This document shows positions 53,201 to 64,000 of a stretch of DNA of 64,000 nt, in pieces. The stretch's first letter is position 1; each line of letters begins with the position of its first letter. A program made the position numbers and the translations under genes. Under the pieces are notes generated by a model that was not told the origin of the DNA, did no database searches, and saw only the letters and a list, made by a program, of their open reading frames with translations. Source of the stretch: Lethocerus indicus. Its lineage: Eukaryota; Arthropoda; Insecta; Hemiptera; Belostomatidae. The stretch covers positions 13,930,604 to 13,994,603 of the forward strand of contig JACDQD010000011.1 of assembly GCA_019843655.1 (NCBI GenBank), given 5' to 3'.

Positions 53201-55150
53201 CATTTCGATACTAATAGCGGGCGTCGTCCGTGGTGGGGAGGGAGAGACCTGTATTTTATAAACCTACTACTAGGTAGGTGTCTTAGTCGGTACGAAGTCA
53301 CAGAGGTGGACTACAATAAACCAGGGCCGGACAGATGCTAATGCGGCCCGGCCTTTATGCAAGAGCCAATAGAAAAACTTTCATTCCGCCTTCCATCCAA
53401 AAAGGGTTAGAGGAAGTTCAATTATTTATGGACAAGTTAAGAACCCGCTTGTTTTGAAGTGTCGAGTAAAATACTGTCCAGTAAAGGCCCCCCCCCCGCT
53501 GGGTGCGGCCCTGTCACTTTTATATTCCTGTTCGACGATAAAAACTATTTTGATAAAGTAATTGCCCATAATCGAACGCTTTTTGAGACTCCGACAATCT
53601 CAAATAGATTTATACGTAATACGGGGCCAATTTAAAAAGAAACTAGTCAGTTATTCTGGATAAAATAATTTAAGTCCTTCTATTTTCCAAAGTTTTAAAC
53701 GAAAGTACACCTAGTGAAATAAAGTGGAGTCCGACGGGTGGATATTGTGTGTACGCTTTTCAGGTTAAGGGGTGAAACCGGGACGTATGGAAGGTCATTA
53801 CGGGGGATTTTATGACGAAGCTACGCTCTCGGGTACTGGATTTCATAACGCTGCCGGCAATAAACAGGGTCCCGGGTTTGTTGGACACACTCCCGTAGGG
53901 TAAATAGTCTATTACAGCGTGGATACGGTAGTTTGAGGGGTGGCAATAAAACCGTTGGCATTAAAACAGCGGGACGCGTCAAATTAGCGTCATGATATCG
54001 GGCCCCAGTCTTGAGGCCGCCGGCACGGTTTATTACCGAGCCGTTAGCGGCCGCTCACTTCTTGATGAACAGTCGGCCCGTGAAATATGGACCCCCCCTT
54101 AATCTGATGCCGGGGATGTTTCTGTCACCCATTTTGGTATTCGTCGTACAATTATTTTCATACAACCGACTACTTTTAAGATGCCCGGTTGGTGGTCCGC
54201 CGTGCCGGACCGGTTACGGCCTCTCGCCAGATACGGTAGCGACCCGTTAGCAGATTAGTGGGAGGCCTAGCGGGAATTAGGTTCTACTTTAATTCACGAT
54301 CGGGCATCTCTCTTTTATCTACCTAGTTGTCTCATAACTGTTAGATCTATTTGGGGAGCATCACGAATATAAATTCATGTAAAATAATCTTGACATGGAA
54401 ATGAAAATTGAATTGAATTTTCCTTAAGATAACAACCGTCTATTTAATAACGTAACTGCGTATCGTAATTCCACCCTTATTTCTTCGTGTCCCTACGGGA
54501 AATTTCACGGAAATCAAAAACACATTTCTTTGGTCATACCCACAGATTAATTTTTAACATAATAAGGTGGCAAAGTGACTTTAAGGAGGATAGAGAATAT
54601 TAGCACAGTTTGCATTAAACCAGTCAAACAGAACGGATTGACTTTCTTTGACGGTGATTTCATTTGAATTTACTCAGCGGTGACCCGGATGAGTCAGTGG
54701 ATGGTTGACCCGCCGACCCTTCGGGCCACAGGTCGGACACGGTTTACCCGTCAATTTAAAATCTCCAGGACTCGCATCCTCCTCGTCGTATTGAAGTCTC
54801 GGGCACTTCAAAGGGCACCACGACGGGCGGGACTCTAAAAAAAGCCGCCGGCCGATATAAACATCGGCGGTAGACCGGAGGATGAATTATTAACAGAATT
54901 TTTAACAGCCGGAAGGGACGAAATTTACGGCCTCAGACCAGTACAATAAGGAAGCCCCGGAATTCTAGCCTCTCTCGCAGTGTTTATGGGGGCGGAGACG
55001 GAAAGTTGAAAGGGACACGGGATTGAGCCTCGAATTCCCATCTAGCCCTGAATGAGCCAACGCCCATTAAATAGAGACCGATATAGAGTCAGAAAATAAC
55101 TACAGTTTATAACGGGGAATGATTCAATTAAACATGCAAGTAAGTACTAA
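50300..55150. other. Non-coding stretch, nothing recognised
   Basis: Contains an isolated acceptor-like tract (T-rich, ending TTTTAG at 52150) on the plus strand without a matching downstream donor or coding frame, and a 10-base C run at 53488-53497. No supported gene. Confidence 0.5.
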
Positions 55151-55159
55151 AATGAGAGT

Positions 55160-55215
55160 ACTCACGGGTAGAGTTGCATAGTCCAAAATTGTCTACTCAC
55201 CTGAAACAAAAAAAT
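55160..55215 (-). other. Recursive-splice-like site (ratchet point), second instance
   Basis: On the minus strand a T-rich tract ends TTTTTTGTTTCAG and is followed at once by GTGAGT, with the junction between 55201 and 55200. A second perfect donor, GTGAGT, lies at 55165-55160, leaving exactly 35 nt (55200-55166), the same spacing as at 16 kb. The two 35-nt intervals are not otherwise alike, so this is not simply one copied repeat. Use in splicing is inferred, not shown. Confidence 0.35.
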
Positions 55216-55249
55216 TATATTACTACCAGTTCTACAATATCAGTATCAT

Positions 55250-58200
55250 GAATCTTAAAATAAACATAAATTTGTAAACCAGACTATGTGAATACTAAAC
55301 TCATTTCTGTATATCCATTCTTTCAATTCGCTTATGGCGTTTTCACTCAATCGAATTAATATCAACGGCAATACTTATATTTTATTGGCGCGAGAAAAGA
55401 TCGAAATTTTGTACTGCGGGGAGGAGGACGAAAGAAACGAGCGACGGCTAATTGACACGAAGATTGACATTCGCCAATGTAGGGGGAGATGCTTTCTTCG
55501 AAATTGAAAGCGGAACAAAAGTTCCGAGCAATCGGAAAATACCGGAAGTAATGGATCGACTTTTCCTTTCCAAATAATCCTATGATATGAAACACATGGA
55601 TATATGGATTAATTAATTAGCGAACAGAGTCGCTGATAAATGTGCATACTTGGACTAAATCGACTTAATGCCAAAATATATTCCGTGAATTCGTATTCCA
55701 GAACGTGGCCATTAAACTCATGTAAGATGATGAACTGATGTATCCCGAGAGAGAAATTTAAGTGGGCCGTTCGAAACATTCATCCAGGCGTTTATTTTAG
55801 TGTACACAAGGAATGTAGCAACGATTCTTCATTGCCGGTCTACAAATATAGATCGGTACATGGAAACTTATATTTGCTGGGCAGTAGGCTTTTCGGCTCC
55901 TGGTTAGAGAACTACTGAAGCTTTCTGCTATTAACTACACTGCTATTAATATCATGACTTATTAGGTTATATAATAATAAACTAGACTACTTCTAACCTA
56001 GGCTAGCATATCTACGCCTATCGCCGACGAACGGATCTATAGTCCCGGAGAAAGTATGTAAATAAGGGCGTAACGGGGCCATTGTTTCGGAGGCTCGATT
56101 TTCTACAACGGCGATTAAAAAAAAATTGTGGCCGAAGAAAACTGAGAATTAAATCGCCATTATCAGAAGAGAAAGAAGAAAATAAGGAGAAAGAGAGAAT
56201 TCGCATTAACATAATGACGAGGCGGTTCGTTTCCGTTCGGACAGGTTACGAAACAGACCCTTCCATTGTTGGCCTCCACTTCCTACCGTTAATCGTTCGG
56301 AATTCAATTATCCCGTGAACCCGAAGAAGATAATAAGACCTGCATGAATTAAGTCGGGGGCGCTGGACCAATAATAAGTAGGCCAGTGTATATACTAAGC
56401 CCGGTTTCAAGATTACACCTAGAACTTGGGCACTATATTTCTTCATGAAACCAGCATTAATGGAACAATTAGCACATGCTTGTTTATGCAAGCACCTCTT
56501 TACCCAAATTTAATGTTAAATGCAATGTTTTTTCCACAAATGAAAATGCGGGGGGCAATATTTTTGGGTACAGTTCACAAATTGCTTCCAAATTGCTTCC
56601 ATAATTTTTAATTAATTTCTTCAATAAACACCTCCTTTTCGTACAATAAACTGTACAACACTATCCCATCAGAATGTGCGGTAAAGACATTTCCTTCAAA
56701 TATAAACTGGCCAGATCCCTGTATATAATGATGTAATTTAAATTTCAAAAATTTAATTACATTGAAACCACTTTCCCGGCATTTTGATATAAACAGCATT
56801 TTATAGAAAACAGTGATGCAGTGAGTATGTAGCTATCTTGAAAAACACGGGTTTACCACACTATTCTAGGTGGTGGCACAGAGTACATTACAAGGGTGGT
56901 GAAAAACGGCCGCCAATTGTACCGCTAGAACGGATTTACAGATGGCGGTGGTGCTCGTTTAAAACTAAGAGGGCACGATTTTAAAACACATTCTCCGCCG
57001 GGACCGAATTAAATATCTCCGAATCGTGGAGTCTAGGTCCTCGCGACAAACGTATTCATGAATTCTGAACCCTTGAATCGCCGTGTTAGCCGACACTCGG
57101 CTAGCCGAACATTCGGCACGTAGTACGTGCCCGGGGACGACGACAAAACTCTAGGGAAATGGCGTGTTTTTCCAGAGTGGGGAAGAACAAAACTAAAAAC
57201 AGACGGGGGGAAAGGGGAGGCGATCTCCGTTATTCTAGAAAAGCTCCCCCGACCCTTCTCACGCTTCGCCGGAGCCCGACCATTGTCTCCGACCGCTTTT
57301 ATATTCGCCTCCAACGGGGAGTTATCGGGATTTTAGCGAAGTTCCGACATCTTTTTTTCCATAAACTCTGTCCATGTCAAATGGCGAATACGGGACATAT
57401 TTAGTCCGCCCGGTGGAAAGATTAGGGACATTGTAAACCGAACGGTGTTCCGGCGCAGTGAAATGCGAATTTAGCGTTTTTTTTCTGGGCTTCGCTTTCC
57501 CCCCTGCGTTAGAAGTTTTCCCTTCCACGGTCAGTAAAACGCCTCCTCGTGGAGGTACAGTGATATGGTGTTTTTCGCCGAACCGAGGAACAAATATTCG
57601 CGGGTAGAAATATGAAGAGGGATAACGAGTTCTGATGTTAATGTGAGAGAATCAGCCGCCAGAATTTAAAGCAAAATTTCGCACGTGCCAACCAGACGAA
57701 AGTAAGAACCAAAAATAAAAATAATACACAACTGTCCCTTTTGGGGGAGAGAGAGTATGAAAAAGCAAAATATAAGGTTTTCGGCGAAGGTTCGTCGAAT
57801 AAACCTCAGAATTAATTCAAATTTTAATTTCAATTTTACGCATACGTGATTATTGGAATTTTTTATGCAATTCAGTAGTGGGGTTAGGAAAATCATGGAA
57901 AATTCATCATGGAAAAGTTGCTTACTGGTTGATCCACGAGAGTTTTCTTCCTTCCCATATGCGAGTGTAGTTAATATTCTATGAAATACGAAATGCTTTT
58001 ACCTATAATTTTGCATCGGAATCTCTACAAGGAAAGACAAACAATACGCATTATAAGAGCCTAATAAATTATATATATGAATATGATACACAAAACTCGA
58101 GAGAAATTATTAAGTGAAAAAGCTCCAGTAGAGGGTTATGAGACGAAGGGCTGAGTTCTACTCTGAGGACACACGAAGCTGTTGTGCCGGCGACATAAAT

Positions 58201-60320
58201 TATCGTGCGGGGTGTTTCATAATGGGCCCAGACGCGAAGGGTTAAGGGTCAATTTCATTTGAAATATCATTCGTTTCTTTTCCCGAACCGGTCACTAATG
58301 GAGGCATTAAATCAGGACCTCGGGCCCCTCCACTCTATTTCCCCTGCGGTCGGGCACTAACAACGTCAACGAAACCTTCGGGGGAACGACATCTGCCGGC
58401 TCCAGGGATCGCTGTACCAGCTGGACAAGCAAACTTTAGAGTCGTGTTATGTCCGACTGCTTAGATTATACTGTATTAAGATTAACCAGTAATATGTTAT
58501 GCGAGTACTAAATTATGTTTTTTAAATCAATTTAATCGGGAGTACTCTGTAATGACTTTTAGACAGTATCTGACTTTTAGATGTACTATCTGTTTTTTTG
58601 AATATTTTTTCTCCAACACAATAATAGGTAAAGGAGATTAAAAACAGCAAGGGAATTACGCCAGTATCGATTCTAGTAGCTAATTGGAGTTCTAAGTCTT
58701 GGATAAGGTCAAACTTTGGAAAGGTCAGGTGCAGAGTATCGAGCCGGGGCACATAAGGTTGTAATTTAGGAACAGAGTCGATTCATAATTCAAAACGTTT
58801 CGCTATTCCGCAGAAACTAATTCGATATCCACGTTCGCGAACTCTTCCTACCGTTAGCACTGGCAATAAGTACTAGCGAGTAATTAGGTTCGCAACATTG
58901 TTGGACGCGTTTAACAGGGCGATAAGGACCGTTAGAATAATATTCCCCATTACCGAGGTACTGTTAGTTCGCGAATAACAGTACCGATTTGGGCGAGTTA
59001 TGATCTAGAGGAAAGTATTTTGTTTCATGGTTACGATTATTTAGACTGCACACTGAATTGCTTCCTATACAGTTTTAAAGACTTCCGGCCTTCGTCCGAC
59101 CAAACCTACTTATTATTCTTAATGCAGTTTTAATAAAAACAAATAGGTCAGCATTATAAAAGTACTCGGCACTCCATCTCAGTTATCTTTCTCTATAAAA
59201 TTCTATTCTCTGAAATATGTTCAATGTACAAAAAAATCACCATATTATATTTGTTTCAGATACTCTCCCCTATAACAGTCGTTCCGGAAAATGTCTTCCG
59301 GAAAGTCAGAGAAACCGTTTCCACACGAAACCTCCAGCATATTAAGAACGTGATACAGGATCATTATATTGTACAACTCAATTAGTCATGTAAAACGAGA
59401 CTAGGTTCCGGGAAAAGAAATAATTGGAGGAGAATTCTATAATCGCTGGCGTAAAAGCATCAGCGTGCCAACACGAAGATCCCAAAGGTGGAACTAATAT
59501 TCCATCAATTAGAATTCGTAACTGATCCGGTTGTTAGGTACCAGCAAAATACAATTTTTTGTCAGAACACGAAGTCCAATTGTTTGAAAAAACAGAATGG
59601 AAACGAAGCGGGTAACTTTTCGGAAATCAACCCGGTTTTAATAACAAACGCTTCACGTGGACCTGACAATGAATAGGGCCACAATCAGTTTAGAGTTGGC
59701 CAAACCCAGAACCGAGAGATAATGCTCATATCTGTAATCAAATATTTATCGAAGGACTAAGGAGGAGATTCGGCTGTCAGTCCGGGAGACAAATGCGAGT
59801 GTACACTCAAAGTCCGGGAAGGGACGGCCGAGATAGGTCGTCCTTAAGTGGGTCACGTACCTGTCACCAGCCACGCTCCAGCTCCAGCCATTGATAACAG
59901 TCGGGGGCCTCACAGTCATATTTCGAGTCGCATAGCACCGCGGGACACAAAATGCACAGCACATGTTAAAAATGGGGGTCGGGATACATTTCGACCGGGA
60001 TGATCATTTGCTCCGCCTAGAAACTGGGATTACGGTAAACAGCTTGCCCTTTCTGACTAAATTACGGCCATATGAAAATAGTACGGGCCATTTAGGGAGT
60101 GCGCAATTTAGGGAAAGTGTGTTCCTTGAAAATATTTCTGGAAGATTATATGAAGGCAACCTGAAATGTTTTCTTCTGGAAATAACTGAATTCGGTTACC
60201 GTTGATTTCTACCCTTCCTAAATAAGACCAAAGCGACTGAAGACCAGAAGAAACTCAACTGGGGTATGAATGGACGCGCGATCATAACTTACACATACAA
60301 CAATACCTACTAATGCAACC
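55250..60320. other. Non-coding stretch, little recognised
   Basis: Mostly AT-rich. An acceptor-like tract (TTGTTTCAG) ends at 59259 on the plus strand and is followed within 45 bp by two TTCCGGAA palindromes. ATTGCTTCC is repeated at 56581 and 56592. Frames up to 93 codons are present without recognisable content. Confidence 0.5.
59282..59303. repeat. Pair of TTCCGGAA palindromes
   Basis: TTCCGGAA occurs at 59282-59289 and 59296-59303, separated by AATGTC. Each carries back-to-back GGAA cores of the kind bound by ETS-type factors. A regulatory role is only a suggestion. Confidence 0.3.
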
Positions 60321-60375
60321 AAGTTACGGCGTTTTGGAGTGGGCAGGAATCAAACCACAAACCTACGTATCAGGT
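60321..60375 (-). mobile_element. tRNA-derived SINE fragment (B-box half)
   Basis: On the minus strand a B box GGTTTGATTCC (60356-60346) is preceded by CCTGATACGTAGGTTTGT, resembling a tRNA anticodon arm and variable region, and is followed by TGCCCACTCC. The B box is identical to that of the SINE head at 15934-15944. The A-box half is replaced by AT-rich sequence, so the copy is 5'-truncated. Confidence 0.35.
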
Positions 60376-60399
60376 TATTTTTAACATATAAAATATAAA

Positions 60400-63300
60400 T
60401 ATAATAAAACAAATATAAATAGTAGAATTCTTTTTACCATTGATTCCGGTAGGTTAATAGTTTTTTACTTCATATATGTATATGAATATCATGAGGGGCC
60501 CGGAGATACTCTCCTATTCATATTTAAATAAGAATTTGAAAGGAGATTGTTCCACTCGACGAGGATAGAAACCACGACCCTTCTGTGGGTGAAAGACAGA
60601 TTTGCAAGCTGAAAAATATGCGATTACGTGTGAGCCATACAAAAGAAATAAAATGTGTATAAAAAAGAACCGAAGTAATTACAGAGGCCGGCACCACCGG
60701 GAGCTATAACTTCATTGAATTCGAAGCGAGACGTCGGCGACCCAGTCTCGGTATAAAAAAAGGGGACTGAATAAGAAGGAAGTTCCGAACTGTGCCAGAG
60801 CAGTTGAAGTGCTCTCCAGGCGGCCCCGCCCCCTCCCTCCTCCCTCTTCATATTTTCAGGGATAATCCGACCCCGGGTCCCATTTAGAGGGGGTCTCGGG
60901 GCCCTCAATTCAAGTCCTGCATCCATAATTGAATCTCCTGCAAAAAGCCTACTGTTTACACGGGGCTCTCGTCCAATATTCAACCGGGAGGTGGATTTAG
61001 GAGGAAAAAAGACGACGGCGAGGCGAGGGGGCGGCCTTTGCACTCGGCAGAGTCTCCACTGTCCGTGGACACACTTCATTATTCATAAGCGGTCTCGTAT
61101 TTATTCGTATGCGATTCGAATGGACGACGCCCGCGGCTATTCCCGACAGGGCTTGTCGTCGCGAATAGTAAATTGAAAAAGGCAAACACAGTTTGTTTTC
61201 GCCTTATCTGTTTTCTCTGTGTACAAAACGGGAGACTTTACAACGCCGTGTCTCATTAAGAGGGGGTCGTGACCGCTAAAGTACAACACTACTAAGGTAC
61301 GGTTCGCACCGGCAACCTACATTGCCAAAGACGGTCGCATATTATACGACCTGTACCACGATAATGTTTTGTTTAAGTGCCTTCCAAAAAGTGTGTATTA
61401 AATGCGCAATGTTAAATTTTAGGTAATAAAACAACAGTATTTTATTGTACATCAGATACTACTGGAAAATTGGTGGGGGACCTACTCAAGTTGATTGCCA
61501 ATGGAGCAGTCTTTAATTAGTAATAGTAATGATTGTGTTGAGATTATATACAATTTTGTTCTTTTATTGTTGCCAAAATCAGTTTAGTCAGTAAGTCCAG
61601 ATCTACATTATTATTTATAACGGAAGACATTTTTTCTATGTTCATTCACTCGCCTGTTTGGAGTGAGTGAAAGTCCATTACAAAAACTTAAGTCTTTAAT
61701 TGAACAGTATACGGAAGTAATCAACTATTCGCAGACGCATCAAGGCATCGCCTTGTATATTTTTCTATTTCCGGTATCGAGGAATTATTCATTCCGATAA
61801 CGTTTGACACAACTTTATTGAAATTAATCCGTGTACCGCGTTCTCATGTTGTATTGTTTATGCGTTATTTTTTCCTCTTAGCTTCGACAAAGTATCAACA
61901 AGTCCCGGTCAGTCTCGAGAACATACACACAATGTTTCCTGTTCATTATGCAAACAGCGTACGGGGAGGGAGCTTCACGCAACGCCTTTGAGGGAGCCGA
62001 GGGAGCCGCCGCGACGTCACTACGACCATTACTGGACATAGGAGCGCCGGTGGGACTTCAGATGACCATAATTTTCGAGATATTTTCCTCCTGTACCAGC
62101 CATTCAGAATTTCAATAACGTCCCTTACAAAGCATCCGACTCTACTAGGAGGGCTGTGGACAGTTCTCAGTTCGCGCTGGATTTCAGGAATCTTAGGGAA
62201 AGATTGGAATACGAACAGAAGCACAGCTATGAATAGTAATCAGTAGGTATGAGTAGTAAGAAATCACATGATGATTCGAACAAGCGCTATAATGTTAGAT
62301 CTAGAGAAACGCTATTACAGAACAATTAAAATGTTAAATGAGTGAAGATTTCCTCGATGATTCGGTCGCCATTTGAGTTCGCGAATTTGCACACTTTTCC
62401 TCCCAGATGCAATATTAAAATACGAGGATCGGTTCTTTTGTCAAAAAATAATACTCTATCCGTTCATTTAAAAAAATGAGGTCGCTCGCTTCACGAAATC
62501 CGATTCGTCGAAATATACTTTTCAGGTTTCAATAAAGGTGTTTAACTAACAATGGGCCGGGTTTATTTCTAAATTAAAAATTTAGGGGGTACAATAGACA
62601 ATGGTAGGCCGATCGCTTTGGCGTCGTGGGGTGTTGGCGGTATGGGGGAACCAAAAACGCCGGTGGACAACCGCACCGCTCGCCGTTTGAAAGGGAAAGA
62701 TCCGAACAATGGGGGCAACTCACAAACACCGAACAGTGTCCCCGTTTATTTCCTGCGAGTTTAGCGGGACAAATCGGAGTATTTAAACGCGGCCTGTGCA
62801 GCGGCGAGTAAGAGAAGGGTCGGTCTAGTTAATAGCCAATCCCAGGAACAACAATGTACTCGCAGGAAATTAATCACTCCCGTCCACCAACCGCACACAG
62901 GCGTCTCTACCACACCATCCAGCCCAACACTACAAGCAGAAATTCCAACTTGAGACCCTATTCGATTTGCAAAAGCCCGAGATTTAACTGTTGTTCCAAG
63001 GGAAATACACTGATTGATTTTATCGGGCCGTTTCACACCATTCTATTCCGTAGGAAAGATACTTTTAACATGTACAATCAACATATTACAGTAAGTGTAG
63101 AATTACAATCTTGGATCAACCCCACTTTCTTACACAAATACAAAAAATTGAACTTACAGAGGGTTCACGTTAAACTCTTGAAACAGACAGAGACTGCCTA
63201 AGAATTTATCCCGTCCGGTTGAATTAAATCCCTCAAAAGGTGGAGGTTCGTGCCTAATAACAGGAATACGGCAACGCGAAGTGTTACAGTCGCGTATTTC

Positions 63301-63770
63301 AACGTCCGAAACAAAAACCCGGGGCTGATCGATGGTCTTCGAAACATCAATTGGTGGATACACATCAATCAACCGAGTTTGCGGGACCGACGACGGAACC
63401 GGTTCCGGCGGAGCGGGACGCCGATGCGCCAAATAGGGAAAGCGTATTTCAATAGCCTCCTCCATATAATGCCTCCCGGCGGCCCTGTATTATGGATCAG
63501 ACATGCCAGTATCGAAGAAGAGGGAATAATAAGGGTGACAGCAGTGAGATGAACACTCCTTGAAATATTGACGGATACTAATAAAGGAGTATGAATGTTT
63601 TCACTCCTCCCCCCCGAATGTAGTACGCAGACTGCTCAGAAATATTATTATTTGAGTATTGATGGGGTCTTCTAAACGCAAACTTTTATTTATTTTCCCG
63701 GTATTAGGAAAAATTCACCGATTTGCAAAAAAACGCGTCTCACTCGATCTTCTGTCTCCTCTCGCTGATT
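60400..63770. other. Non-coding stretch, nothing recognised
   Basis: Frames at 60624-61079 minus (151 codons) and 62854-63201 plus (115 codons) have no recognisable domain, and the first runs through a GC-rich low-complexity patch (glycine and proline runs). I regard both as chance openings. Confidence 0.5.
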
Positions 63771-63772
63771 TC

Positions 63773-63812
63773 TGCTGAAGATGGTGAGCGGCCTAGCGAA
63801 AGACCAAACCGG
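63773..63812 (+). repeat. Dispersed hairpin motif, copy
   Basis: TGCTGAAGATGGTGAGCGGC is followed by CTAGCGAAAGACCAAACCGG. It matches the minus-strand copy at 13364-13334 in CTGAAGATG and AGCGAAA, with a longer stem region. Confidence 0.45.
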
Positions 63813-64000
63813 AAGATCGAGAAAACTCCAGGAAATAGTACCTTTGGACAGAGCCATGGATGGACTGTTCCGGAAAGCAAATAGAAAATCGAGGGCTCTC
63901 CGTCTCGAGTTCCGGACGACAGTGCGGAACCGATCGTAGACGACTTTCAAATGGGGGGCAAGCCGAGAAAAGCCTGAGACCAGTGAACCACTCAGCCAGT

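Noticed and set aside
60624..61079. 151-codon minus-strand frame
   Set aside because: Low-complexity glycine and proline runs from a GC-rich patch, no domain, and competing frames on the other strand.
1..64000. CRISPR arrays, bacterial operons, rRNA genes, phage or plasmid modules
   Set aside because: No regularly spaced repeats with unique spacers, no clustered long co-directional frames, and no rRNA-like sequence were found. The 44-bp array is directly tandem without spacers.

Overview
The window looks like non-coding DNA from an animal nuclear genome, most likely an arthropod. I found no intact, recognisable protein-coding gene on either strand. The longest stop-free frames are 100-190 codons, scattered over both strands, often without an ATG, and none carries a domain I know. 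That is about what chance gives in 64 kb of mixed base composition. CpG is not obviously depleted and AATAAA-like strings are common. The elements I recognise are eukaryotic: the C-terminal end of a jockey-like non-LTR retrotransposon, a simple-repeat retroelement tail, tRNA-derived SINE heads, an LTR-like block with internal palindromic tandem repeats, and splice-site-like strings. I infer intronic or intergenic sequence of a large invertebrate genome. The species cannot be fixed from sequence alone.

Layout. 1-13.3 kb: no supported gene; one short signal-peptide-like frame (10815-10946, minus) with a strong hairpin beside it. 13.3-16.1 kb: the densest mobile-element cluster. It holds an inverted-repeat element (13334-13775), a jockey-like LINE 3' relic (14239-14514, minus), a retroelement tail with a duplicated motif (14795-15019), a SINE head (15877-15952) and the first of two recursive-splice-like sites (about 16071). 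16-35 kb: mostly featureless, with a signal-peptide-like frame at 29249-29431 (minus) and a small duplication around a perfect palindrome at 32.7 kb. 35-37.5 kb: an 85-bp direct repeat 550 bp apart, a CpG-rich (GA)n patch, and four 44-bp palindrome-bearing tandem repeats inside a possible solo LTR. 40-46 kb: several copies of a hairpin motif (CTGAAGATG ... CGAAACCGGTCTAG), a diverged local duplication, a second SINE head and a (CT)n tract. 48.4-48.65 kb: a GC-rich small frame followed by a 16-bp perfect hairpin. 55.2 kb: the second recursive-splice-like site. 60.3 kb: a SINE 3' fragment. 63.8 kb: a last copy of the hairpin motif.

The parts do not form a pathway. The most interesting structural reading is that the two recursive-splice-like sites share strand and architecture (polypyrimidine-CAG/GTGAGT, then a second perfect donor exactly 35 nt downstream), which would fit one very long minus-strand intron spanning much of the window. 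The second thread is a dispersed family of short hairpin motifs that also sits in both arms of the inverted-repeat element.
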